DNA of 64,000 nucleotides from JAITVB01 sp031553805 (lineage in GTDB: Bacteria; Bacteroidota; Bacteroidia; Bacteroidales; Rikenellaceae): the NCBI GenBank assembly GCA_031553805.1, contig JAVBLC010000005.1:248001-312000 (forward strand), given 5' to 3'. Position numbers and translations under genes: made by a program. Below, in pieces: positions 25,125 to 34,237 of the stretch; the first letter of the stretch is position 1, and each line of letters opens with the position of its first letter. The notes below the pieces were generated by a model. That model did not search any database. It was not told where the DNA came from and was given only the letters and a program-made list of their open reading frames with translations.

Positions 25125-26489
25125 ATGGCCACACAAAAACCATCGATCCCCGCCGGGACACGCGATTTTTCGCCCGCCGAAATGATCCGGCGCAACTATA
25201 TTTTCGACACGATCCGCCGCGTGTTCCAGCAGTGCGGTTTTCAACCGTTGGAAACGCCGGCGATGGAGAATCTTTCGACGCTGCTCGGCAAGTATGGTGA
25301 GGAGGGCGACAAATTGCTGTTCAAAATACTCAATAGCGGCGATTTTTTGAGCAAGATTGCTCCGGAAGAAATTTCCGGTAATGATTCAAATAAACTCTCT
25401 ACCAAGATCTGCGAGCGGGGATTGCGTTATGACCTGACCGTCCCCTTTGCCCGTTACGTGGTGCAGCACCAGGGCGAGATCTCATTCCCCTTCAAGCGCT
25501 ACCAGATTCAGCCCGTGTGGCGGGCCGACCGGCCGCAAAAGGGACGCTATAGGGAATTTTACCAATGCGACGTCGACGTGATCGGCAGCCGCTCGCTGCT
25601 GAACGAAGTCGAGCTGGTCGGCATCGTCGAACGCGTATTTTCCGCACTGCGGATCAATGTCACACTGAAGCTGAATAATCGAAAAATTCTTTACGGGATC
25701 GCCGAAACGATCGGCCACGCCGACCGGATGACCGAGATCACCGTGGCGATCGACAAACTCGATAAGATCGGCCTCGAAAAAGTCAACGACGAACTTTTTG
25801 AGAGGGGGATTTCCAGAGAGGCCATCGCCAAGTTGCAGCCTATCCTGGCTCTTACAGGGTCGAACCGCGAGAAACTTTCAGCTTTGTCCAGTGTTATTTC
25901 CGCTTCTGAAACCGGACGGAAAGGCATTGAGGAGATGACCACCATCCTCGACTACGTCGAAAAACTGGGCATCGCCCTACCCCTCGAGATCGACCTCTCG
26001 CTGGCCCGCGGCCTGAACTATTATACCGGGGCCATCTTCGAAGTCAAGGCCAATGATTTTTCGATCGGAAGCATCTGCGGGGGTGGCCGTTACGATGACC
26101 TGACCGGCATCTTCGGTCTGCCCGACACCTCGGGCGTGGGCATTTCGTTCGGCGCCGACCGCATCTACGACGTGATGGTGGGCCTCGACCTTTTCCCGGC
26201 CGAAACGATGCAATCGACCAAAGTCTTTTTCGTCAATTTCGGCGGCGAAGCCGAGTTGGCTGCCTTGCAACTGATCGACCGGTTGCGCAATCGGGGAATT
26301 TCTGCTGAAATCTATCCCGAGGCGGCCAAGATGAAAAAGCAGATGGAGTATGCCAACCGCCGCGCCATCCCCTACGTGGCGATGATCGGCGACGACGAAC
26401 TGGCCGCACAACGCGTGGCGCTCAAGGACATGGCCTCGGGCGAGCAGACACAGGTGACTTTCTCGGAATTGCCCGAAAAAATTTCATAA
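25125..26489 (+). CDS. hisS: Histidyl-tRNA synthetase
   Basis: Charges tRNA-His. A 454-residue class II synthetase: PAGTRDFSP start, motif 2 around YQIQPVWRADRPQKGRYREFY, the HisA-type block LARGLNYYTGAIFEV, motif 3 GVGISFGADRIYDVM, and a C-terminal anticodon-binding domain (GISAEIYPEAAKMKKQMEYA). The ATG at 25125 (MATQKPSIPAG) is chosen. The in-frame ATG at 25035 overlaps ettA and would add 30 poorly conserved residues. Confidence 0.97.
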   Translation: MATQKPSIPAGTRDFSPAEMIRRNYIFDTIRRVFQQCGFQPLETPAMENLSTLLGKYGEEGDKLLFKILNSGDFLSKIAPEEISGNDSNKLSTKICERGLRYDLTVPFARYVVQHQGEISFPFKRYQIQPVWRADRPQKGRYREFYQCDVDVIGSRSLLNEVELVGIVERVFSALRINVTLKLNNRKILYGIAETIGHADRMTEITVAIDKLDKIGLEKVNDELFERGISREAIAKLQPILALTGSNREKLSALSSVISASETGRKGIEEMTTILDYVEKLGIALPLEIDLSLARGLNYYTGAIFEVKANDFSIGSICGGGRYDDLTGIFGLPDTSGVGISFGADRIYDVMVGLDLFPAETMQSTKVFFVNFGGEAELAALQLIDRLRNRGISAEIYPEAAKMKKQMEYANRRAIPYVAMIGDDELAAQRVALKDMASGEQTQVTFSELPEKIS

Positions 26490-26499
26490 CACCCCCGTC

Positions 26500-27216
26500 A
26501 TGAAAGAACTTTCCGCCGCTGAACTTTCACGTTATCGACGCAATATCGCTGTCGAACACTTCGGTGCGGAGGGACAGGCCCGGTTGGCCGAAGCGCGGGC
26601 GCTGGTCGTCGGCGCAGGCGGCCTGGGGTCGGCAGCGCTGATGTATCTGGCGGCGGCAGGCATCGGAAAGTTGGGCATCGTCGAGTTTGACGTAGTGAGC
26701 GACACCAACCTGCAACGCCAGATCCTTTATCGAGAGGAAGACCTTTGGCGTTTCAAGATAAAGATCGCGGCGGAGCGACTGGCCGAATTGCGTCCCGACC
26801 TCGACGTCGAAACGTTCGACACGAAATTTACCGTCGAAAACGCGGCCGGAATCCTTGATGGTTATGACCTGGCGGTAGACTGCACCGATAATTTCGAAAC
26901 ACGTTATATCCTCGATTATTTCTGTGCATTGACCGACAAACCGATGGTTTACGGCAGCGCGCAAGGGGCTGCCGGACAGGTGAGCGTCTTCAACTGGGGC
27001 GAGGCGGGATGCTATGCCGACCTCTATCCCGAAGCCGACCTGAGCGGCGAACAAGCCGGCGAGGAGGTCGGCGTCCTTTCGCCGTTGCCCGGTATCGTAG
27101 GCTCGATCCAGGCGATGGAGGCGATCAAGGTCATCACCGGTTACGGCACGCCGTTGGCCGGGCGCCTGTTGATCGTCGATGCTGCCGCGATGCAGTTTTC
27201 GCTTTTCGAACTTTAA
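26500..27216 (+). CDS. HesA/MoeB/ThiF family adenylyltransferase-like protein lacking the zinc cysteines
   Basis: A 238-residue E1-like protein with the nucleotide loop VVGAGGLGSAALMYLAAAGIG, the DTNLQRQILY arginine block, the DCTDNFETRYILDYF motif and the GIVGSIQAMEAIK block. Family members adenylate the C terminus of ThiS/MoaD-like carriers. MoeB and ThiF usually have two CxxC zinc pairs. Here the first is reduced to a lone Cys (GCYADLYPE), the C-terminal pair is absent, and the segment before GVLS has no Cys. It starts 10 nt after hisS. No thiamine or molybdopterin gene is nearby. Confidence 0.85.
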   Translation: MKELSAAELSRYRRNIAVEHFGAEGQARLAEARALVVGAGGLGSAALMYLAAAGIGKLGIVEFDVVSDTNLQRQILYREEDLWRFKIKIAAERLAELRPDLDVETFDTKFTVENAAGILDGYDLAVDCTDNFETRYILDYFCALTDKPMVYGSAQGAAGQVSVFNWGEAGCYADLYPEADLSGEQAGEEVGVLSPLPGIVGSIQAMEAIKVITGYGTPLAGRLLIVDAAAMQFSLFEL

Positions 27217-27311
27217 TCTTCGGATAGATCCCCCGGCACTCAATCTGTTGCGTCTTCAAAAAACAATCAAAATTTTGTATAAAAAACATTGCAATTCAAA
27301 AAACACTTTTA

Positions 27312-27336
27312 TATATTTGTACTAACAGTTTTGTTA
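27312..27336 (+). promoter_or_regulatory. Promoter and candidate operator of the efflux operon
   Basis: TATATTTG at 27312-27319, with TTG at 27289-27291 twenty nt upstream, gives a Bacteroidota promoter. Immediately downstream is the inverted repeat TAACA-GTTT-TGTTA (27323-27336), well placed as a TetR self-repression site in the leader before the ATG at 27358. Confidence 0.55.
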
Positions 27337-27357
27337 AACTTTTTTGATAAACAAAAA

Positions 27358-27987
27358 ATGAAGGAACAGAATAAAGGGCAGGAAATATCCACGGAACAAG
27401 CCATTATGGCTGCGGCCGAAGCCGAGTTCCTCGAAAAGGGCTACGCGGCGACCAAGACCACCGGCATCGCCCGCCGCGCGGGGGTGACCCACGCCATGCT
27501 CCACTATTATTACCGCACGAAAGAGAACCTCTTCGAGATGGTTTTCCGGCAAAAGGCCCAAAAACTGATCGGATCGTTCAGCGTGGTGGTCGACGGCGAC
27601 CTGCCTTTCCTGGAAAAGGTGAAAACCGCCATCGAAACCCATTTCGATTTTATCGCGGCCAACCCCCAGTTGCCGATGTTTATCCTCAACGAGATCGTGC
27701 GCGATCCGCAACGGCTGGAGATCTGCAAGGAAATGATCGGGCCTGTTTTGCCGGGGGTGATGGCCCGTATCCAGCACGAGATCGACAGGGAGGCGGCGCA
27801 GGGTACGATTCGCCGGGTCGAAGCCCATCAACTGCTGCTCGACATCGTTTCGCTGAACGTTTTTTTCTTCTCGGCACAACCTTTGGTACAAATCCTGGCT
27901 GCTTCGATCGGGAAAGATTTTTCGGAATTTTTGGAGGCACGGAAGCGGGAGAACGTGCAGGTGATTATGGATCGATTAACGGTTTGA
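27358..27987 (+). CDS. TetR/AcrR family transcriptional regulator
   Basis: A 209-residue repressor-like protein. The N-terminal helix-turn-helix runs about residues 15-60 (AAEAEFLEKGYAATKTTGIARRAGVTHAMLHYYY, spread over helices 1-3). The C-terminal ligand domain is unassigned. It is the first gene of the efflux operon, 13 nt before tolC, so it probably represses the operon until a toxic compound binds. The ATG at 27358 is used because the promoter lies between it and the upstream ATG at 27289. Confidence 0.9.
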   Translation: MKEQNKGQEISTEQAIMAAAEAEFLEKGYAATKTTGIARRAGVTHAMLHYYYRTKENLFEMVFRQKAQKLIGSFSVVVDGDLPFLEKVKTAIETHFDFIAANPQLPMFILNEIVRDPQRLEICKEMIGPVLPGVMARIQHEIDREAAQGTIRRVEAHQLLLDIVSLNVFFFSAQPLVQILAASIGKDFSEFLEARKRENVQVIMDRLTV

Positions 27988-28000
27988 TTCTTTATAAAAC

Positions 28001-29269
28001 ATGAATAATATGAAACGTTTGTTTCTTTTTGCGGTGATTTTCTGCGGATTGGCATCCCCCTCTTTCGGGCAGCTGACCATCGAGGCTTGTTACGAAAAGG
28101 CGCGTGCCAACTACCCGTTGGTGGTGCAGTACGGACTGATCGAGCAAGCAGAACAGTACAACCTGGCCAACGCCGCCAAGGGCTACCTGCCCCAGGCGAC
28201 GCTCTCCGGACGGGTGACGTACCAGTCGGAAGTGACCGAGATCCCGATCGAGATTCCGGGGGTGGAGATCCCCACGCTGAACAAAGACCAGTATAACATC
28301 GCCCTGGAAGTGAGCCAGGCCATCTGGGACGGCGGCATGATCCGCGCCCAGAAAAAGATCGCATCGGCCTCGGCACAGGCCGACGCCCAAAAACTCGGGG
28401 TCGACCTCTATGCACTCAACGACCGGGTCAACCAGCTCTTTTTCGGCATCCTGCTGATCGAAGAACAGTTGATACAGAATGACGTGCTCGACCGGCAGTG
28501 GCAAGAAAATTACGACCAGGTGGCGGCTTACATCGCCGGCGGCATCGCCAACCGGGCCGACTTGGACGCGATCCGGGTAAACCAGCTCTCGACCCGCCAG
28601 CGTCGCACCGAGCTCAGTGCGTCGCTGAACGCCTACCGCACGATGTTGGGGGCGCTGATCGGCGAACCGATCCCCGCCGGCAGCGGGTTGGTCAAACCGA
28701 CCGCCCTGCCCCTGCGGGCCGACTATGTCAACCAACGGCCCGAACTGGATTGGATCAGCGCCCAGACCGACCTGCTCGAGAACCGGAAGCAGATGGTCAA
28801 CGCCCAAAACCGTCCGCAGTTCGGCGCGTTCATCCAGGGCGCTTACGGCAACCCGGGGCTCAATATGCTGAAAAACGATTTCTCGCCCTATTACATCGCC
28901 GGGGTACGCCTCTCTTGGAAATTCGGCGGGCTTTACACGAAGAAAAACGACTTGAGACTGATCGATAATTCGCAAAAAAGCCTGGCCGCACAGCGCGAAA
29001 CCTTTTTATTCAACACCGGCCTTCAGATAGATCAACAGACGGAGGAGATCGAAAAACTCGAAAAGCTGCAACAGGACGACGCCGAGATCATCCGCCTGCG
29101 CGAAAACATCCGCCGGGCGGCCGAGGCCAAAGTGGCCAACGGCACGATGAGCGTCGTGGAACTGACCCGCGAAGTCCTCTCCGAAGACCTGGCCCGCCAG
29201 AACCGTGTGCTGCACGAGATCCAGTGGTTGCAGGCGATCTACAACCTCAAGTACACTACAAACAACTGA
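28001..29269 (+). CDS. TolC family outer membrane efflux protein
   Basis: A 422-residue outer-membrane channel component. A signal peptide (LFLFAVIFCGLASPSFGQ) is followed by repeated amphipathic helices of the OEP family, with YEKARANYPLVVQYGLIEQAEQ near the N terminus and ANGTMSVVELTREVLSEDLARQ near the C terminus. ATG codons at 28001 and 28010 are both possible starts. It is second in a seven-gene operon (regulator, TolC, HlyD, two ATPases, two permeases). Confidence 0.93.
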   Translation: MNNMKRLFLFAVIFCGLASPSFGQLTIEACYEKARANYPLVVQYGLIEQAEQYNLANAAKGYLPQATLSGRVTYQSEVTEIPIEIPGVEIPTLNKDQYNIALEVSQAIWDGGMIRAQKKIASASAQADAQKLGVDLYALNDRVNQLFFGILLIEEQLIQNDVLDRQWQENYDQVAAYIAGGIANRADLDAIRVNQLSTRQRRTELSASLNAYRTMLGALIGEPIPAGSGLVKPTALPLRADYVNQRPELDWISAQTDLLENRKQMVNAQNRPQFGAFIQGAYGNPGLNMLKNDFSPYYIAGVRLSWKFGGLYTKKNDLRLIDNSQKSLAAQRETFLFNTGLQIDQQTEEIEKLEKLQQDDAEIIRLRENIRRAAEAKVANGTMSVVELTREVLSEDLARQNRVLHEIQWLQAIYNLKYTTNN

Positions 29270-29314
29270 ATATTTAAAAGTTAGAAGTTAGGAATTACGA
29301 GTTAAATTGATGAT

Positions 29315-30217
29315 ATGAAACAGATTTCTTACTTGGCTTTTGCGCTGATGATTTTAAGCACGGTGGCCTGCCACCGTTCAAAAACAGATTACGACGCTTC
29401 GGGGACGTTCGAAGCGACTGAGGTGATCGTTTCGGCCGAGGTGACCGGACGGCTGATCGACTTTTCAATCACCGAGGGCGACGCCGTAACCGCCGGGGCA
29501 CAGGTGGGCATCGTCGACACCGTGCAGTTGTACCTCAAAAAGATGCAACTCGAAAACAGCGTCCGCGCCACAGGCAGCCGCCGGGCCGACATTTCGCTGC
29601 AAATCGCTGCCACGCGTGAGCAGATCACCACGCAACAACGTGAGAAAACACGCTTTGAGGAATTAGTCAAAAACAACGCGGCCAACCAGAAACAGGTCGA
29701 CGACATCACCTCGCAGATCGCCGTGCTCGAACGGCAACTGGCCGCCCAAACCTCGACCCTGGAGCGCAACAACACCGGGGTGACGGCCGAAAGCTCGGCC
29801 CTCGAGATCCAGGTGGCGCAAGTGGCCGACCAGCTGCGGCGCAGCTACATCCTCTCGCCTATCGCCGGGACGATCCTCGCCAAATATGCCGAACAGGGCG
29901 AGTTGGCCACCCCCGGGAAACCGCTCTTCAAGGTGGCCGACGTGGACCATCTGTTCCTGCGGGCTTACGTCACCTCGGATCAGCTGTCGAACCTGAAGAT
30001 CGGGCAGGCGGCCACTGTCTACGCCGACTTCGGCAAGGACAACCGGCGCGAGTACACGGGCCGCATCGCCTGGATCGCCGACCAGGCCGAGTTTACGCCC
30101 AAAGGCATCCTGACCGCCGACGAACGGGCCAACCAGGTCTATGCCGTCAAGATCGCCATCGCGAACGACGGTTATGCCAAGATCGGGATGTACGGCGAAG
30201 TCATTTTTAATAAATAG
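29315..30217 (+). CDS. HlyD family periplasmic adaptor lipoprotein
   Basis: A 300-residue membrane fusion protein linking the inner-membrane exporter to TolC. The lipoprotein signal ends at the lipobox ILSTVAC (Cys19). Biotinyl-lipoyl-like halves appear as VSAEVTGRLIDFSITEGDAV and SPIAGTILAKYAEQGELATPG, separated by a coiled coil (about residues 75-165). A C-terminal beta-barrel region follows (YVTSDQLSNLKIGQAATVY). The build is that of E. coli YhiI/YbhG-type adaptors. Confidence 0.93.
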   Translation: MKQISYLAFALMILSTVACHRSKTDYDASGTFEATEVIVSAEVTGRLIDFSITEGDAVTAGAQVGIVDTVQLYLKKMQLENSVRATGSRRADISLQIAATREQITTQQREKTRFEELVKNNAANQKQVDDITSQIAVLERQLAAQTSTLERNNTGVTAESSALEIQVAQVADQLRRSYILSPIAGTILAKYAEQGELATPGKPLFKVADVDHLFLRAYVTSDQLSNLKIGQAATVYADFGKDNRREYTGRIAWIADQAEFTPKGILTADERANQVYAVKIAIANDGYAKIGMYGEVIFNK

Positions 30218-30228
30218 GGGGAAAGCCA

Positions 30229-31152
30229 ATGGCGACCATTGTGACAGAAAACCTCAAAAAGAACTACGGCAAAGTAGAGGCGCTGCGCGGGGTGTCGTTG
30301 TCCGTGGGCGAAGGCGAACTCTTCGGCCTGATCGGCCCCGACGGGGCGGGCAAGACGACGCTTTTCCGTACGCTGACCACGCTGATCGTGCCCGACTCCG
30401 GGAGAGCTTCGGTATTGGGACTCGACCCCGTGGCCGACTACGAACAGGTACGCCGCCGCGTGGGCTATATGCCCGGACGTTTTTCGTTGTATCCCGATTT
30501 GAGCGTCAAAGAAAACCTTTCGTTTTTCGCCGCTGTTTTCGGCACGACGATCGAGGAGAACTACGACCTGGTGCGCGACATCTACAGCCAGATCGAACCG
30601 TTCAAGGATCGCCGGGCGAAAAAACTTTCGGGAGGGATGAAGCAAAAACTGGCGTTGAGTTGCGCCCTGATCCACCGTCCCGAGGTGCTTTTTCTGGATG
30701 AACCGACCACGGGGGTCGACCCTGTGTCGCGGCAGGAGTTCTGGGAAATGCTCAAAAAATTGAAGCAGCAGGGCATCTCGATTTTGGTATCGACCCCCTA
30801 TATGGATGAAGCCACCCTGTGCGACCGGATCGCGCTGATGCAAAACGGTTTGTTACTCGATGTAGACACCCCGGCAGCCATTATCGAAAAATTTCAAAAG
30901 ACATTGTGGGCGGTACGAAGTGAGCGGATGCACGCGTTGCTCGACGACCTGCGGGCAGTGGCGGGCGTCGAGAGCGCTTTCTCGTTCGGTGCGATGCACC
31001 ACGCTACGGTCGATCCGGCGACGATCACCCCCGATGCGCTTAAACGTGCGCTCGAAGCCAAGGGACACCGCAACGTCGAAATCACCGCCATCACCCCCAC
31101 CGTCGAAGACTGTTTTATGGAACTCTTGTCAAACCCCGAAAACCGTCCGTAA
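30229..31152 (+). CDS. ABC transporter ATP-binding protein (first ATPase)
   Basis: A 307-residue ATPase with Walker A GPDGAGKTT near residue 40, signature LSGGMKQKLAL, Walker B VLFLDEPTTGVDP, and a C-terminal extension of about 80 residues. It resembles the first nucleotide-binding domain of E. coli RbbA/YhiH. It has a classical signature motif, unlike its partner at 31152, with which it shares a one-base overlap (stop/start TAATG). Confidence 0.95.
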   Translation: MATIVTENLKKNYGKVEALRGVSLSVGEGELFGLIGPDGAGKTTLFRTLTTLIVPDSGRASVLGLDPVADYEQVRRRVGYMPGRFSLYPDLSVKENLSFFAAVFGTTIEENYDLVRDIYSQIEPFKDRRAKKLSGGMKQKLALSCALIHRPEVLFLDEPTTGVDPVSRQEFWEMLKKLKQQGISILVSTPYMDEATLCDRIALMQNGLLLDVDTPAAIIEKFQKTLWAVRSERMHALLDDLRAVAGVESAFSFGAMHHATVDPATITPDALKRALEAKGHRNVEITAITPTVEDCFMELLSNPENRP

Positions 31153-31895
31153 TGAATCGGTCCATCGTCATCGAAGCCCACGAGCTGACCAAGCAGTTCG
31201 GCGCGTTCACCGCGGTCGACGCCATCTCGTTCGAAGTAGCCGAAGGCGAGATCTTCGGTTTCCTGGGCGCCAACGGCGCGGGCAAAACCACCGCGATGCG
31301 GATGCTCTGCGGGCTGAGTAATCCGACATCCGGCACGGGCCGCGTAGCCGGTTACGACATCGCCCACCAAACCGAGCGGGTCAAGCGAAGCATCGGCTAC
31401 ATGAGCCAGCGTTTTTCGCTGTACGAAGACCTGACCGTGGCCGAAAACATTCGTCTTTTCGGGGGCATCTACGGCATGGACCATAAAAAGATCGCCGCGC
31501 AAAGCGACGAATTACTCTCGCAATTGGGATTGGAACCCGAAAAGAATACCCTGCTGAAAAGCCTGCCGCTGGGGTGGAAACAAAAGCTGGCCTTTTCGGT
31601 CGCCATTTTCCACCGGCCGCGGATCGTCTTCCTCGACGAACCCACGGGCGGGGTCGACCCGGTGACCCGGCGGCAGTTCTGGGAACTGATCTACCGCGCG
31701 GCCGACGACGGGATCACCGTTTTCGTCACCACCCACTATATGGACGAGGCCGAATACTGCGACCGCGTGTCGATCATGGTCGACGGCCGGATCGAAGCAC
31801 TCGACTCGCCCGCCCGCCTGAAGGAACAATTTTCAGCCCCGTCGATGGGCGACGTTTTCTATCAGTTGGCCCGCCGGGCGGTACGTAACGAATAA
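31152..31895 (+). CDS. ABC transporter ATP-binding protein (second ATPase, divergent signature)
   Basis: A 247-residue ATPase with Walker A GANGAGKTT, Walker B IVFLDEPTGGVDP and a switch His in TTHYMDEAEYC. The LSGGQ signature is replaced by LPLGWKQ, as in the second domain of RbbA-type exporters. Together with the preceding gene it probably forms an asymmetric ATPase pair with one normal and one degenerate composite site. It overlaps the first ATPase gene by one base and lies 10 nt before the permease. Confidence 0.94.
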   Translation: MNRSIVIEAHELTKQFGAFTAVDAISFEVAEGEIFGFLGANGAGKTTAMRMLCGLSNPTSGTGRVAGYDIAHQTERVKRSIGYMSQRFSLYEDLTVAENIRLFGGIYGMDHKKIAAQSDELLSQLGLEPEKNTLLKSLPLGWKQKLAFSVAIFHRPRIVFLDEPTGGVDPVTRRQFWELIYRAADDGITVFVTTHYMDEAEYCDRVSIMVDGRIEALDSPARLKEQFSAPSMGDVFYQLARRAVRNE

Positions 31896-31905
31896 CGGAG
31901 GGGCC

Positions 31906-33012
31906 ATGAAACAATTCGCATCATTCGTTAAAAAAGAATTTTTACATATTTTCCGCGATCCGAGGACGATGCTGCTGCTGTTGGGGATGCCGATCGCCCA
32001 GATCATCCTCTTCGGATTTGCGCTGACGACCGAGGTGAAGAACGTGCGCGTGGCGGTGCTCGACCCGACGCCGGGCGAGGTGACCCGCCGGTTGGCCGAG
32101 CGGATCGACGCCAGTTCGGACCTCGAGGTGGTGCTCTATCTCCATGACGAGGCGCAGGTCGAACCGGTTTTCCTCGAAGACCTGGCCGACGTGGTGGTTT
32201 CTTTCGCCCCGCGCTTCAACGACAATTTCCTGCACCGCGGCCAGAGCGACGTCCGGCTCATCACCGATGCTTCAGACCCGAATACCGGCACCTCACGCGC
32301 CGCCTACATCGCCCAGGTGGTCGCCGCTGCCGCCCGCGAAGAGGCCGGAAGCGCCACCCCACCCCTGACCATCCCCTCCCGGGTGAGCTACCTCTTCAAT
32401 CCGGGGATGAAAGCGGCTTACAACTTTGTACCCGGGGTGATGGGGCTGATCCTGATGCTGATCTGCGCGATGATGACCTCGATCTCGATCGTGCGCGAAA
32501 AGGAAACGGGCACGATGGAGGTGCTGCTCGTGTCGCCCGTGCGGCCGCTGCGGATCATCCTGGCCAAGGCGATCCCCTACTTCACCCTGTCGTGTGTCAA
32601 CCTGGCGACGATCCTGCTGCTGTCGGTCTTCGTGCTCGGGGTGCCGGTGAGCGGGAGCCTGTTCTGGTTGTTGGCCCTCTCGTTCGTCTTTATTCTGGTG
32701 GCCTTGGCGCTCGGGTTGCTGATCTCGACCCTCACCGCGACGCAAGTGGCCGCCATGCTCGCCTCGGGCGTGATATTGCTGATGCCCGTGATGCTGCTCT
32801 CGGGAATGATTTTCCCGGTGGAAAGCATGCCGGGCATCCTGCAAGGCATTTCGTGCATCATCCCCGCCCGGTGGTATATCGCCGGGGTCAAGAAACTAAT
32901 GATCGAAGGGGTCAGCGTAGCCTTCGTCTGGAAAGAATTTTTGATCTTGGGGGGCATGGCGATCTTTCTGCTCACGGTGAGTATTAAAAACTTCAAAAAC
33001 AGGCTCGAATAG
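31906..33012 (+). CDS. ABC-2 type transporter permease (first)
   Basis: A 368-residue inner-membrane protein. One N-terminal helix (MLLLLGMPIAQIILFGFAL) is followed by a periplasmic domain of about 130 residues, then five helices with REKETGTMEVLLVSPVRP, the coupling motif of the YhhJ/YbhR family. It corresponds to the permease fused to the C terminus of RbbA in E. coli. Here it is a separate gene. The next permease begins 2 nt after its stop. Confidence 0.94.
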   Translation: MKQFASFVKKEFLHIFRDPRTMLLLLGMPIAQIILFGFALTTEVKNVRVAVLDPTPGEVTRRLAERIDASSDLEVVLYLHDEAQVEPVFLEDLADVVVSFAPRFNDNFLHRGQSDVRLITDASDPNTGTSRAAYIAQVVAAAAREEAGSATPPLTIPSRVSYLFNPGMKAAYNFVPGVMGLILMLICAMMTSISIVREKETGTMEVLLVSPVRPLRIILAKAIPYFTLSCVNLATILLLSVFVLGVPVSGSLFWLLALSFVFILVALALGLLISTLTATQVAAMLASGVILLMPVMLLSGMIFPVESMPGILQGISCIIPARWYIAGVKKLMIEGVSVAFVWKEFLILGGMAIFLLTVSIKNFKNRLE

Positions 33013-33014
33013 CG

Positions 33015-34127
33015 ATGGTAATAAGATATCTGCTCGAAAAAGAATTTAAACAGATTTTCCGGAATCCGATTGTGCCGCGGCTGATCGTGTTCTTCCCGGT
33101 GCTGATCCTGCTGGTGATGCCGTGGGCGGCCAATATGGAGATCAAGAACATCAAGCTCGGCGTAGTCGATCACGACCACAGCGCAGTATCAGACCGGCTG
33201 ATGCGCAAGGCGACGGCGTCGGGCTACTTCCAACTGGCCGGATTCTTTGACGATTACGAAAGCGCGTTGCAGGGGGTCGAAGCGGGCGCAGCAGACCTGA
33301 TCCTCGAAATCCCGTCTCAGTTCGAACGCGATCTCGTGCAATCGGGAGTGGCTGATGTCGCCATCTCGGCCAACACGGTTAACGGCACCAAAGGGATGTT
33401 GGGGGTGTCGTACCTGTCGACCGTCATCCAGGATTTTTCAACTGAATTGCAGGGCGAGGCAGGGCTTACTGCGGGGACGACCGATGCCGGCGTAAACCTG
33501 ATAGTCGAAAACCGGTTCAACCCCCACCTCGACTACAAGGTGTTTATGGTGCCGGCGCTGATGGTGATGCTGCTTACGATCCTGTGCGGGTTCCTGCCGG
33601 CGTTCAATATCGTGAGTGAAAAGGAGATCGGAACGATCGAGCAGATTAACGTTACGCCCCTCTCCCGTTTCGCTTTCATCTTCGGCAAGCTTATTCCCTA
33701 TTGGGTAGCTGGATTTGTCGTGCTTTCGATCTGCCTGCTGCTGGCTTGGCTCATCTATGGACTCACGCCGGTGGGCAGCCTGGCGACGGTCTACTTTTTC
33801 GCGCTACTCTATGTACTGGTGATCTCGGGGTTCGGGCTTGTCGTGTCGAACTATTCGGAAACGATGCAGCAGGCGATGTTTGTGATGTTTTTCTTCATCA
33901 TCGTTTTCCTGCTGATGAGCGGACTGTTTACGCCCGTGCGCAGTATGCCGGGGTGGGCACAGGCGGTGACGACCATCAACCCGCTCAAGTATTTTATTCA
34001 GGTGATGCGGCAGGTTTACCTCAAAGGGAGCGGCATCGGCGACCTGTGGATCGAACTGACGGCGCTGCTTAGCTTCGCGGCGTTCTTTAATGGTTGGGCA
34101 ATATTGAGTTACCGGAAGCGGTCGTAG
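33015..34127 (+). CDS. ABC-2 type transporter permease (second)
   Basis: A 370-residue paralogue of the preceding permease with the same layout: N-terminal helix, a periplasmic domain of about 130 residues, SEKEIGTIEQINVTPLSR, then five helices. It resembles E. coli YhhJ. Two different permeases and two different ATPases imply a heterodimeric exporter working with the upstream adaptor and TolC. The substrate is unknown. E. coli relatives export drugs and other amphipathic compounds. It ends 10 nt before the two-hairpin repeat. Confidence 0.94.
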   Translation: MVIRYLLEKEFKQIFRNPIVPRLIVFFPVLILLVMPWAANMEIKNIKLGVVDHDHSAVSDRLMRKATASGYFQLAGFFDDYESALQGVEAGAADLILEIPSQFERDLVQSGVADVAISANTVNGTKGMLGVSYLSTVIQDFSTELQGEAGLTAGTTDAGVNLIVENRFNPHLDYKVFMVPALMVMLLTILCGFLPAFNIVSEKEIGTIEQINVTPLSRFAFIFGKLIPYWVAGFVVLSICLLLAWLIYGLTPVGSLATVYFFALLYVLVISGFGLVVSNYSETMQQAMFVMFFFIIVFLLMSGLFTPVRSMPGWAQAVTTINPLKYFIQVMRQVYLKGSGIGDLWIELTALLSFAAFFNGWAILSYRKRS

Positions 34128-34136
34128 GTGCGTTCT

Positions 34137-34234
34137 TTTTCAAAGCAAGGTCACCCAGGAAAGCAAAGCTTCCCGGAAAAATTTTTGCGGCGCTTTTTAT
34201 AAAAAGCGCCAGTCCCATCAAAAGAAAAAAGCGC
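34137..34234 (-). repeat. Two-hairpin dispersed repeat, copy 2
   Basis: Inverted relative to the copy at 6606-6703. It holds a perfect palindrome at 34189-34210 (arm GGCGCTTTTTA) and a second hairpin near 34158-34174 (minus strand GGGAAGC-TTT-GCTTTCC). It fills the gap between the convergent permease and rhamnosidase genes and ends 3 nt from the rhamnosidase stop. Confidence 0.75.
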
Positions 34235-34237
34235 GTG

